In this document: positions 45,516 through 57,500 of the stretch, piece by piece
Layout: each line of letters opens with the position of its first letter
Position numbering within the stretch: position 1 is the stretch's first letter
From: Anaspis maculata
Taxonomy: Eukaryota; Arthropoda; Insecta; Coleoptera; Scraptiidae
NCBI GenBank assembly: GCA_949128115.1
Contig: OX421961.1
Location: forward strand, 127,103,050-127,167,049
Direction: 5' to 3'
Length of the DNA: 64,000 bases
Program-made: the position numbers and the translations under genes
The notes under the pieces: model-generated
Seen by the model: the letters and a program-made list of their open reading frames with translations, nothing else
Database searches by the model: none
Told to the model about the DNA's origin: nothing

Positions 45516-48500
45516 TTACATGTAAATCGGTGCGGGTAAGGTGTAAAATCCGAGTTTGCCCTGGTTCATTTCGAGCTCGTGGTAATCGAGGAGGTTTTCG
45601 GGGTCGTTGTGCTCTTTCCAGAAGGTGGCTGTTGCAGTTGTCATGTTCTTCAGCCATGCCTGACAAACATTTTTTTCATCAGTTTCAAATTGTTGAATTT
45701 TTAGTGCGTCAATGGGTCTTTTCATGATTTTGTGTTTCAGTGGGCATGCGCAAGATTTGACAGTTTGGGTAGGCAAGCATGCGAAGCTCTCTGTTAAGTT
45801 ACGGCATTCGAGTCAGCGTTTCAAAGGTACGACCCCGTTGTTTGCCGACCGACAAGGAACGTGAGCATGAGAGCATCCACTCTAGACCTCATGAAAAGAC
45901 CTATTTTATAGACAATGCAATAGTCCAGGAGGCAATGATTTTTTTGTACTAATTTTCCCAGTCAGCGAACATAGTTAAGATTGTTCAGTTAGCGATTTTT
46001 TGTTTTGTCTTTAGCACACTGATAAGGGGGCACTTTGGCCCATATGCTTGGTCAGGTCTCAAGACTTGGACCGTCTCAAGCACTTTCTTGAGATAATGTT
46101 GCATAATTGCATAACTGGCAATAAGACGACCTCATCTATCGCAAAGAGACGACCCCAGTAAAATGTAAGTATGGTCAGTACCTAGTCACAATGGGCCTAT
46201 ACAGTGTAAGTAGTAGTACAGTAAGTACAGTAGGTTAATTTGCTATTTCATTGTGTCACTTGAATATTCCAAATAGGTAATATTCGTCCAAAAATATTCT
46301 TTTGTTTTTCCCTGCAAAATTTGTAAAAAAAAAATGAAAAAGTGCTACAATCAGCCGACAAGTTGAAAACGCCAAGATCGAGCGTCATTTGTGACGAATC
46401 TAGCAAGACGTTAGCATCAAGTTAGCATATATACTATCATTCATACCAACACAACACATTTTTTCCGTAACTCACCTTGATAAAAAGAACCCGTGAAATT
46501 GGCCCAGGCATTAGATAATACTGCTGGTTATGGCTGTACTATTGACAGACTCACTAATCATTATTACTTGTACAAACACACTTGCCCCACAATAATCATA
46601 ATAGGCAAGCATTCTCGTGGTTCTAATGAAAATTTATACAAATCTACCTAATGAGTACCTTTTCAGAATGTTCAATATAGGCGAGTTCCAAGCCGTTGTC
46701 GTATTTCACAGCTAGTTTCGCGGCCTTGTTCAGTAGAGTGAAAGCTTTCGAATCGTTGTATTTCACGAGCCTGTAATAGGCTTTAAGATGGTAGAACCTG
46801 GAAAGAGACAAGAGTTTTTTGTAGATATCAAATAGGTATGTACTATGTAATATTATACAGGGTATATTATTTCAAGGATGGATATGGGCATAGAGTATAT
46901 GGGGCGATTCTGTATAAAACCCCCCCGTTAAAATTTGGAGGCCGTGAAAAAGAATTGTTCATTGAACTCGTCAAAAAGGTGCTTTATTAGCCTGCTTGAT
47001 CGCTACTTGAGAAACATGCCGAGGACCTACCAACATTAGTTAGGACATCTATAAAAAAAAACGGAGACGGAAAAAAGACTTTGCGAGTAAAATTAGAACA
47101 ATACAAACTGATTTAATGAGTCGCTTACGGTCTGTTACCGCACCAAGTCGCAGCATATACACATTCGAAACATATCCTAAATTTACCGCCGCGCCTTGTT
47201 GCCTTGGATTCGTCGGCCAGCTTTCTGTCAAACCAGCAAGCAATAATAATTTCCTCTTTATCGGTTGCAAAAACTGAATTCCCATGGTGCATTGCATTTC
47301 ACGGAGACATCTTAAAACCGCGTCTGCGAAGCAAATACGCACCCCAACCCAGTCGGTAGCACGGTGAGCTCGGCCCCGCTTTCAAAGGCGAAGGTCCCGG
47401 GTTCAAATCCGCACTGCGCCAGATGGACTTTTTCACGCGTTTCCTAGTACTGGGTCATCTACTATCGTGCGGTGATGCCCCGGGAAAAGAAATGAAACGA
47501 GAAAGCCATCGAAACAAAACCACACTGATTAATCCCCACGGTTCCAAAAATGTCTTCGTTGTTATCGTCAATAGGTACTGTTATCGTTACTGAAAAGCCC
47601 CCACAGAAAAACCTGTTAATAATCTAGGAGTTGATGCAGGGCAAAAAAAATACGCACCTTGGAAGAATCATTAGCGATAAATCGGAGGATTTCTCGAGTG
47701 CAGTCATGAGACTTTCGATTTCTTCTTCGGCCTTCAGGCGAGCATGGATGTTTCTCTTATCCATTTTGCAAACCAAATACAAAATCAAACCTTCCAACAA
47801 GTACAGAGCGGTGATTTTATTGTTCATGCTGTCCATTTTGCTCACTATGTTGAAATTCTCAGTTTTGACGCACCACAATGCGGCCGCCTCCCACTTTCCG
47901 TTACGAATGCACCTGAAAATGGTGGGTATAGGTATTAGGTGAGTTAGTGTCCACCTACTTGATTATGACAAAGACCTCCATTGGCTTGGTATGCTCTACC
48001 GTAATAGAATGGTAGTAGATATATGTACTCGAGATGAATAAAGCAATGCCAAAAAATGAAGACGATATCCACAATAACAGTTCCAAAATAGCGAGTCCGG
48101 TCCCTGGCGGCACTTACCATTGTTAGACGTTCGTATTGAAGGGCACGATAATGATAACAAGGGCGGCATTGCTTTATTTATCTCTAGTACTATTACTACT
48201 CACTACGGTACAGCAAGTCAAGCAAATAGTCGTCTTCGTCATAAATAATAATAATAATAATAATAATACATATAACCCTTTTTTCTTGCTTACTGCGGAT
48301 TCTGCATACTGCGGATTTGTCATGCAGTTTCCTGTAATTTGGCTGATGCCCAAGCGGAACTTCTAAAGCAGAATTCTAAGCCTTGCTTACAGCGGATTTT
48401 TGAAATGCAATAAATATTTTGTTTATAACTTTTGGAATTCAGTTTACATCTGTTTCATAGTCTTATATCTACAATCAGACGATTTTCTAGTTACAGATTT

Positions 48501-51500
48501 TGTAATATGTACAGCATTTGAAGTTTAGAAATTAGAGATATCTACATTTGAAATTTTTGTGAAATTGCACATTTCTTCATGACCCCTAAAGAAGGATTCT
48601 AATCCTTGCTTACAGCGGATTTGGGAATGAAATAAATATTTTGTTTATAACTTTTAAAATTAAGTTTACATTTGTTTCAGAGTCTTATAGCTACAATTAG
48701 ACGATTTTCTAGTTACAGATTTTGTGATATGTACGAGTACAGTATTTGAAGATGAGGAATTCAAGATATCTTCATTTTAAAGATTTGACGGATCTCATAT
48801 TCCTCTATTACTCCTAAAGTAGGACCTAAAATCTTGCTTACTATTTTGGGCATGCAGTAAAAATTTTGTTGATATCTTTTTGGACTGAAAACACAGTCAT
48901 GTCATAGTTTTGTATTTTTATAATATAACATTTGAAGCTTGAAAGTTCAAGATATCAACAATATGTTGGGATTTCAAATTTCTTGTGTTATTGGTAAGTT
49001 ACATTACGTACAACAAAGGAGAACCTTGACACTTACATTACCGTGGAAATTAATGGTGCTATTCTGTAAAAAATAGCATTCCATAAACGCTCTGTTATGT
49101 AAAAATTCGTGTTGGCCATTGGCTGTTGCCTAGGTAATAACAACGTAACAGAGCCTTTATGGAATGTAATTTTTTAAAGAATCGCACCACAAACTGGATA
49201 AATGGTAACAGAAGCTGGTGCTGTAATATAAAAGAGGCTATGTTGACATTTCCTTAAGGTATTAATATTATCCGTCCATTCTTGGTTTTTCGTTGGAAGT
49301 TTTCAGACGGCACCCACAGTTGCGAGCCCCGATAACGAGGAAAACCATGAGAGAAGACCAGGCCTGGTTTGAGCCGACCTTCCATCCAAGCTTATTGAAT
49401 TTTGTAGCCTTTCTTCACCACTACTTCGCCTTGTTGTCCCGTCTTGCACCTTGTGTATTCAAAGCTCAGAAACTGCATCAGTAACGTACAGATAAGTTCT
49501 CAGTGCCTTGTTTTTTCCCATCTGCTGGCAATATTATCACAATACTATAACTACTTATGTGGTGTAAATACGGCACTACTTACTTGGTATTCACGCTGTA
49601 GAGTTATTGAAGAGTCCCTTGATCATGTCGCGTGAAGTGGCTGCAAAACGTGCGGCTAGAATTCTATTCTGGACGTGGGATTCTTTGGCTTCGGCGTGGA
49701 ACCTGAACATTAGTATTGGTCGGCGTAACCCAATCCATCACTAATTGGAGCGTTTTTCATCTTTTGCCATAATCTTGTGATACAATCATTTCTTTGGAAA
49801 TAAAATAGCCAGAAAATACCATTTTACCATTTCTACTTAACCTAACTTTGTGAATTGTTATTGACAGATCAGCTGTTACAGTGACAGTAGACAGTAGTCA
49901 TTGAAGTTTCTCTTTCCCACCACCAGTGGCGGCGTTGACACAATAGACAGTGGCGTACCTTCACAATACCAGCTATCACAACATTATTTACTCCATCAAA
50001 ATTGTATTTGCTTATCTCTTGAGTAGATATTTTCTATTAAAGTTTTGACCACTAGCTTGATGAACCAGAACGCAGTAAAACGCATACAAAAGGTAGAACC
50101 TGACTATTTCCTCAATACTTCTGTGTTGAGTATCCAGTATGGCGCCGAGAAGCTAGTTTCCAATTTTTCTTGATTCTGGACCTCAAATCAATCAATCAAA
50201 GACAAAGGGGAACTGAAGAAGTAATTTTGTCAAATATACAGCCACGATTCTCAATTTCGCTCAGATTCGTTATTTTATTTGCCGCTATCCGCTGAGCTCT
50301 AGGTTCATTGTTACGAACGACAGAAGACTTTTTGAGCTGAATGAGTCGGTTTTGGAAACCTTGACGCACAAATGTTTCAGATTTTGCAGAAGAGTACTAC
50401 TGTTGGCGATTTGAGGTACTTGTGTTGTGGTTTGACCAGAACAAAACGATATCACTCATGTTTTCATTTCGGAGAAAACTGATCCCCAATATGAAGTCAT
50501 TATAATACTTTCTTGTTGAGCGCCAAAAAGCTAGTTTTCAGTTTTCCTTGATTTTGGACGTTAAATCAATCAGGTAAAGACAAAGGGGAACTAAAGAAGT
50601 AATTTTGTCGAATATCCAGCTACGATTTTCAATTTCGTTCAGATTTGTTGTTATTTCATCTGCCGCTGAGCTCTAGGTTCATTGTTACGAACGACAGAGG
50701 ACTTTTAATCTGAATGAGTTGGTTTTGGAAAACCTTGACGCACTAATGTCTCAGATTTTGCCGAAGAGTACCACTTTTGGCGATTCAAGGTACCTGTGAA
50801 GTGATTTGACCAGAACAAAACGATATCACCCATGTTTTGCAATTCAGGAAAAACTGATCTCCAATATGAAGTCATTATAATACTTTTTTGTTAGGTATCC
50901 AAATTGGCGTCAAAAAGCTAGTTTTCAGTTTTCCTTGATTTTGGCCCTCGAATCAATCAGCTAAAGACAAAGGGGAACTGAACAAGTAATTTTGTCACAT
51001 ATCCAGCGAAGATTTTCAATTTCGTTCAGATTTGTTGCTATTTTATCTGCCGCTGAGCTCTAGGTTCATTGTTACGAACGACAGAGGACTTTTTAAGCTG
51101 GATGAGTCAGTTTTGAAAAACGTTGACGCACTAATGTCTCAGATTTTGCCGGAGAATACCACTTTTGGCGATTGAGGGTACCTACCTGTGTTGGGATTTG
51201 ACCAGAACAAAACGATATCACCCATGTTTTGCATTTCAGGGAAAACTGATCCCCGATATGAGGTCATTATAATACTTTCTTGTTGAGTATCCAAATTGGC
51301 GCCAAAAAGCTTGTTTCAAGTTCTCCTTGATTTTGGCCCTCAAATCAATCAGTTGAAGACAAAGGGGAACTGAAGAAATAATTTTGTCGAATATCCAGCT
51401 AAGATTTTCAATTTCGTTCAGATTTGTTGTTATTTCATCTGTCGCTGAGCTCTAGGTTCATTGTTACGAACGACAGAGGACTTTTAATCTGAATGAGTTG

Positions 51501-54500
51501 ATTTTGGAAAACCTTGACGCACTAATGTCTCAGATTTTGCCGAAGAGTACCACTTTTGGCGATTCAAGGTACCTGTGTAGTGATTTGACCAGAACAAAAC
51601 GATATCACCCATGTTTTGCAATCCAAGAAAAACTGATCTCCAATATGAAGTCATTATAATACTTTCTTGTTGAGTATCCAAATTGGCGCCAAAAAGCTAT
51701 TTTTCAGTTTTTCTTGATTTTGGACGTCAAATCAATCAGGTAAAGACAAAGAGGAAATTAAGAAGTAATTTTCTTGAATATCCAGCGAAGATTTTCAATT
51801 TCGTTCAGATTTGTTGTTATTTTATCTGCCGCTCAGCTCAAGGTTCATTGTTACGAACGACAGAGGCCTTTTTAAGCTGGATGAGTCGGTTTTGAAAAAC
51901 GTTGACGCACTAATGTCTCAGATTTTGCCGGAGAGTACCACTTTTGGCGATTCAAGGTACCTGTGTTGTGATTTGACCAGAACAAAACAATATCACCCTT
52001 GTTTTGCATTTCACGAAAAACTGATCCCCAATATGAAGTCATTATAATACTTTCTTGTTGAGTATCCAAGTTGGCGCCAAAAAGCTAGTTTTCAGTTTTC
52101 CTTGATTTTGGCCCTCAAATCAATCAGTTGAAGACAGAGGGGAACTAAAGAAGTAATTTTGTCGAATATCCAGCTACGATTTTCAATTTCGTTCCGATTT
52201 GTTGTTATTTCATCTGCCGCTGAGCTCTAGGTTCATTGTTACGAACGACAGAGGACTTTTAATCTGAATGAGTTGGTTTTGGATAACCTTGACGCACTTA
52301 TGTCTTATGTCTTATGTCTCAGATTTTGCCGAAGAGTACCACTTTTGGCGATTTAAGGTACTTGTGTTGTGGTTTGACCAGAATAAAACGATATCACCCA
52401 TGTTTTGCATTTCAGGGAAAACTGATCCCCAATATGAGGTCATTAGAACACTTTCTTGTTGAGTATCCAAATTGGCGCCAAAAAGCTAGTTTTAAGTTTA
52501 CCTTGATTTTGGCCCTCAAATCAATCAGTTGAAGACAAAGGGAAACTGAAGAAGTAATTTTGTCGAATATCCAGCTAAGATTTTCAATTTCGTTCAGATT
52601 TGTTGTTATTTTATCTGTCGCTGAGCTCTAGGTTCATTGTTACGAACGACAGAGGACTTTTAATCTGAATAAGTTGGTTTTGGAGAACCTTGACGCACTA
52701 ATGTCTCAGATTTTGCCGAAGACTACCACTTTTGGCGATTCAAGGTACCTGTGTAGTGATTTGACCAGAACAAAACGATATCGCCCATGTTTTGCAATTC
52801 AGGAAAAACTGATCTCAAATATGAAGTCATTATAATACTTTCTTGTTGAGTATCCAAATTGGCGCCAAAAAGCTATTTTTCAGTTTTTCTTGATTTTGAA
52901 CGTCAAATCAATCAGGTAAAGACAAATGGGAACTCAAAAAGTAATTTTGTCGAATATCCAGCTAAGATTTTCAATTTCGTTCAGATTTCAGGAAAGGATC
53001 CGCCATCTCACAGAAGGATATATGGATTAAAAATGATTGAACTGCACGCAGTCTTCCTTCAAAATGTTTTATTTTATTCTGACCGGTTTCGAAGGTCTCT
53101 GGCCCTTCTTCGTCAGAGTGTAAAGCAAAAATGTATAAAAGGATGGTATAAATAAAGTTTGTGTAAAAGGTTTCAAATTCTTGAGATGTCCTTTTATACA
53201 TTTTTGCTTTACACTCTGACGAAGAAGGGCCAGAGACCTTCGAAACCGGTCAGAATAAAATAAAACATTTTGAAGGAAGACTGCGTGCAGTTCAATCATT
53301 TTTTCGTTCAGATTTGTTGTTATTTTATCTGCCGCTGAGCTCTAGGTTCATTGTTACGAACGATAGAGGACTTTTAATCTAAATGAGTTGGTTTTGAGAA
53401 ACCTTGACGCCCTAATGTCTCAGATTTGGCCGAAGAGTACCACTTTTAGCGATTTAAGGTAAGTACTTGTGTTGTGGTTTGACCAGAACAAAACCATATT
53501 ACCCAGGTTTTGTATTTCAGGAAAAACTGATCCCCAATATGAAGTCATTATAATACTTTCTTGTTAGGTATCCAAATTGGCGTCAAAAAACTAGTTTTCT
53601 ATTTTCCTTGATTTTGGCCCTCAAATCAATCAGCTAAAGACAAAGGGGAACTGAACAAGTAATTTTGTCACATATCCAGCGAAGATTTTCAATTTCGTTC
53701 AGATTTGTTGCTATTTTATCTGCCGCTGAGCTCTAGGTTCATTGTTACGAACGACAGAGGACTTTTTAGGCTGGATGAGTCAGTTTTGAAAAACGTTGAC
53801 GCACTAATGTCTCAGGTTTTGCCGGAGAATACCACTTTTGGCGATTGAGGATACCTACCTGTGTTGGGATTTGACCAGAACAAAACGATATCACCCATGT
53901 TTTGCATTTCAGGGAAGACTGATCCCCAATATGAGGTCATTATAATACTTTCTTGTTGAGTATCCAAATTGGCTCCAAAAAGCTTGTTTTAAGTTTTCCT
54001 TGATTTTGGACCTCAAATCAATCAGTTGAAGACAGAGGGGAACTAAAGAAGTAATTTTGTCGAATATCCAGCTACGATTTTCAATTTCGTTCAGATTTGT
54101 TGTTATTTTATCTGCCGCTGAGCTCTAGGTTCATTGTTACGAACGACAGAGGACTTTTAATCTGAATGATTTGGTTTTGGAAAACCTTGACGCACTAATG
54201 TCTTAGATTTTGCCGAAGAGTACCACTTTTGGCGATTTAAGGTACTTGTGTTGTGGTTTGACCAGAATAAAACGATATCACTCATGTTTTGCAGTTCAGG
54301 GAAAACTGATCCTCAATATGATGTTATTATAATACTTTCTTGTTGAGTATCCAAATTGGCGCCAAAATCTATTTTTCAGTTTTCGTTGATTTTGGACGTC
54401 AAATCAATCAGAAAAAGACAAAGGGAAACTTAAGAAGTAATTTTGTCCAATATCCAGCTAAGATTTCCAATTTCGTTCAGATTTGTTGATATTTTATCTG

Positions 54501-57500
54501 CCGCTGAGCTCTAGCTTCATTGTTACGAACGACAGAGGACTTTTTAAGCTGGATGAGTCAGTTTTGAAAAACGTTGACGCACTAATGTATCAGATTTTGC
54601 CGGAGAGTACCATTTTTGGCGACTCAAGGTACCTGTGTTGTGATTTGACCAGAACAAAACGATATCACCCATGTTTTGCATTTCAGGAAAAACTGATCCC
54701 CAATATGAAGTCATTATTATACTTTCTTGTTGAGGATCCAAGTTGGCGCCAAAAAACGATTTTTCAGTTTTCCTTCATTTTGGACGTCAAATCAATCAGG
54801 TCAAGACAAAGGGGAACTTAAGGAGTAATTTTGTCGAATATCCAGCTACAATTTTCAATTTCGTTCAGATTTGTTGTTATTTTATCTGCCGCTGAGCTCT
54901 AGGTTCATTGTTACGAACGACAGAGGACTTTTAATCTGAATGAGTTGGTTTTGGAAAACGTCGACGCACTAATGTCTCAGATTTTGTCGGAGAGTACCAC
55001 TTTTGGCGATTTAAGGTTCTTGTGTTGTGGTTTGACCAGAATAAAACGATATCACCCATGTTTTGCATTTCAGGAAAAACTGTTCCCCAATATAAAGTCA
55101 TTATAATACTTTCTTGTTGAGTATCCAAGTTGGCGCCAAAGAGCTAGTTTTCAGTTTTACTTGATTTTGGACCTGAAATCAATCAGTTAAAGACAAAGGG
55201 GAACTAAAGATGTAATTTTGTCGAATATCTAGCGACGATTTTCAATTTCGTTCAGATTTGTTGTTATTTCATTCGCCGCTGAGCTCTACGTTCATTGTTA
55301 CGAACGACAGAGGACTTTTAATCTGAATGAGTTGGTTTTGGAAAACCTTGACGCACTTATGTCTCAGATTTTGCCGAAGAGTACCACTTCTGGCGATTTA
55401 AGGTACTTGTGTTGTGGTTTGACCAGAATAAAACGATATCACCCATGTTTTGCATTTCAGGGAAAACTGATCCCCAATATGAGGTCATTATAATACTTTC
55501 TTGTTGAGTATCCAAATTGGCGCCAATAAGCTATTTTTCAGTTTTTCTTGATTTTGGACGTCAAATCAATCAGGTAAAGACAAATGGGAACTCAAAAAGT
55601 AATTTTGTCGAATATCCAGCTAAGATTTTCAATTTCGTTCAGATTTGTTGTTATTTTATCTGCCGCTGAGCTCTAGGTTCATTAATACGAACGACAGAGG
55701 ACTTTTAATCTAAATGAGTTGGTTTTGAGAAACCTTGACGCCCTAATGTCTCAGATTTTACCGAAGAGTACCACTTTTGGCGATTTAAGGTACTTGTGTT
55801 GTGGTTTGACCAGAACAAAACCATATTACCCAGGTTTTGTATTTTAGGAAAAACTGATCCCCAATATGAAGTCATTATAATACTTTCTTGTTAGGTATCC
55901 AAATTGGCGTCAAAAAGCTAGTTTTCAGTTTTCCTTGATATTGGACCTCAAATCAATCAGCTAAAGGCAAAGGGGAACTGAACAAGTAATTTTGTCACAT
56001 ACCCAGCGAAGATTTTCAATTTCGTTCAGATTTGTTGCTATTTTATCTGCCGCTGAGCTCTAGGTTCATTGTTACGAACGACAGAGGACTTTTTAAGCTG
56101 GATGAGTCAGTTTTGAAAAACGTTGACGCACTAATGTCTCAGATTTTGCCGGAGAATACCACTTTTGGCGATTGAGGGTACCTACCTGTGTTGGGATTTG
56201 ACCAGAACAAAACGATATCACCCATGTTTTGCATTTCAGGGAAAACTGATCCCCGATATGAGGTCATTATAATACTTTCTTGTTGAGTATCCAAATTGGC
56301 GCCAAAAAGCTTGTTTTAAGTTTTCCTTGATTTTGGCCCTCAAATCAATCAGTTGAAGACAAAGGGGAACTGAAGAAGTAATTTTGTCGAATATCCAGCT
56401 AAGATTTTCAATTTCGGTCAGATTTGTTGTAATTTTATCTGTCGCTGAGCTCTAGGTTCATTGTTACGAACGACAGAGGACTTTTAATCTTAATGAGTTG
56501 ATTTTGGAAAACCTTGACGCACTAATGTCTCAGATTTTGCCGAAGAGTACCACTTTTGGCGATTCAAGGTACCTGTGTTGTGATTTGACCAGAACAAAAC
56601 GATATCACCCTTGTTTTGCATTTCAAGAAATACTGATCCCCAATATGAAGTCATTATAATACTTTCTTGTTGAGTATCCAAGTTGGCGCCAAAAAGCTAG
56701 TTTTCAGTTTTCCTTGATTATGGCCCTCAAATCAATCAGTTGAAGACAGAGGGGAACTAAAGAAGTAATTTTGTTGAATATCCAGCTACGATTTTTAATT
56801 TCGTTCCGATTTGTTGTTATTTCATCTGCCGCTGAGCTCTAGGTTCATTGTTACGAACGACAGAGGACTTTTAATCTGAATGAGTTGGTTTTGGAAAACC
56901 TTGATGCACTTATGTCTCAGATTTTGCCGAAGAGTACCACTTTTGGCGATTTAAGGTACTTGTGTTGTGGTTTGACCAGAATAAAACGATATCACCCATG
57001 TTTTGCATTTCAGGGAAAACTGATCCCCAATATGAGGTCATTATAATACTTTCTTGTTGAGTATCCAACTTGGCGCCAAAAAGCTATTTTTCAGTTTCTC
57101 TTGATTTTGGACGTCAAATCAATCAGGTAAAGACAAATGGGAACTCAAAAAGTAATTTTGTCGAATATCCGGCTAAGATTTTCAATTTCGTTCAGATTTG
57201 TTGTTATTTTATCTGCCGCTGAGCTCTAGGTTCATTGTTACGAACGATAGAGGACTTTTAATCTGAATGAGCTGGTTTTGAAAAACCTTGACGCACTTAT
57301 GTCTCAGATTTTGCCGAAGAGTACCACTTTTGGCGATTTAAGGTACTTGTGTTGTGGTTTGACCAGAATAAAATGATATCACCCATGTTTTGCATTTCAG
57401 GGAAAACTGATCCCCAATATGAGGTCATTATAATACTTTCTTGTTGAGTATTCAAACTGGCGCCAAAAAGCTTGTTCTAAGTTTTCCTTGATTTTGGCCC

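Larger units (their letters stand above)
52989..53301. mobile_element. Foldback retroelement-like insertion in the satellite
   Basis: The satellite is broken by a 313-bp insert flanked by a perfect 14-bp duplication, tttcgttcagattt (52975-52988 and 53302-53315). About 40 unpaired bases (caggaaaggatccgcc...) precede two 113-bp near-perfect inverted arms, 53030-53142 and 53189-53302, separated by a 46-base loop. A long target duplication fits target-primed retrotransposition rather than a cut-and-paste MITE. Inverted arms carrying ribozymes resemble inverted pseudo-LTRs of Penelope-like elements; that assignment is inference. Confidence 0.75.
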
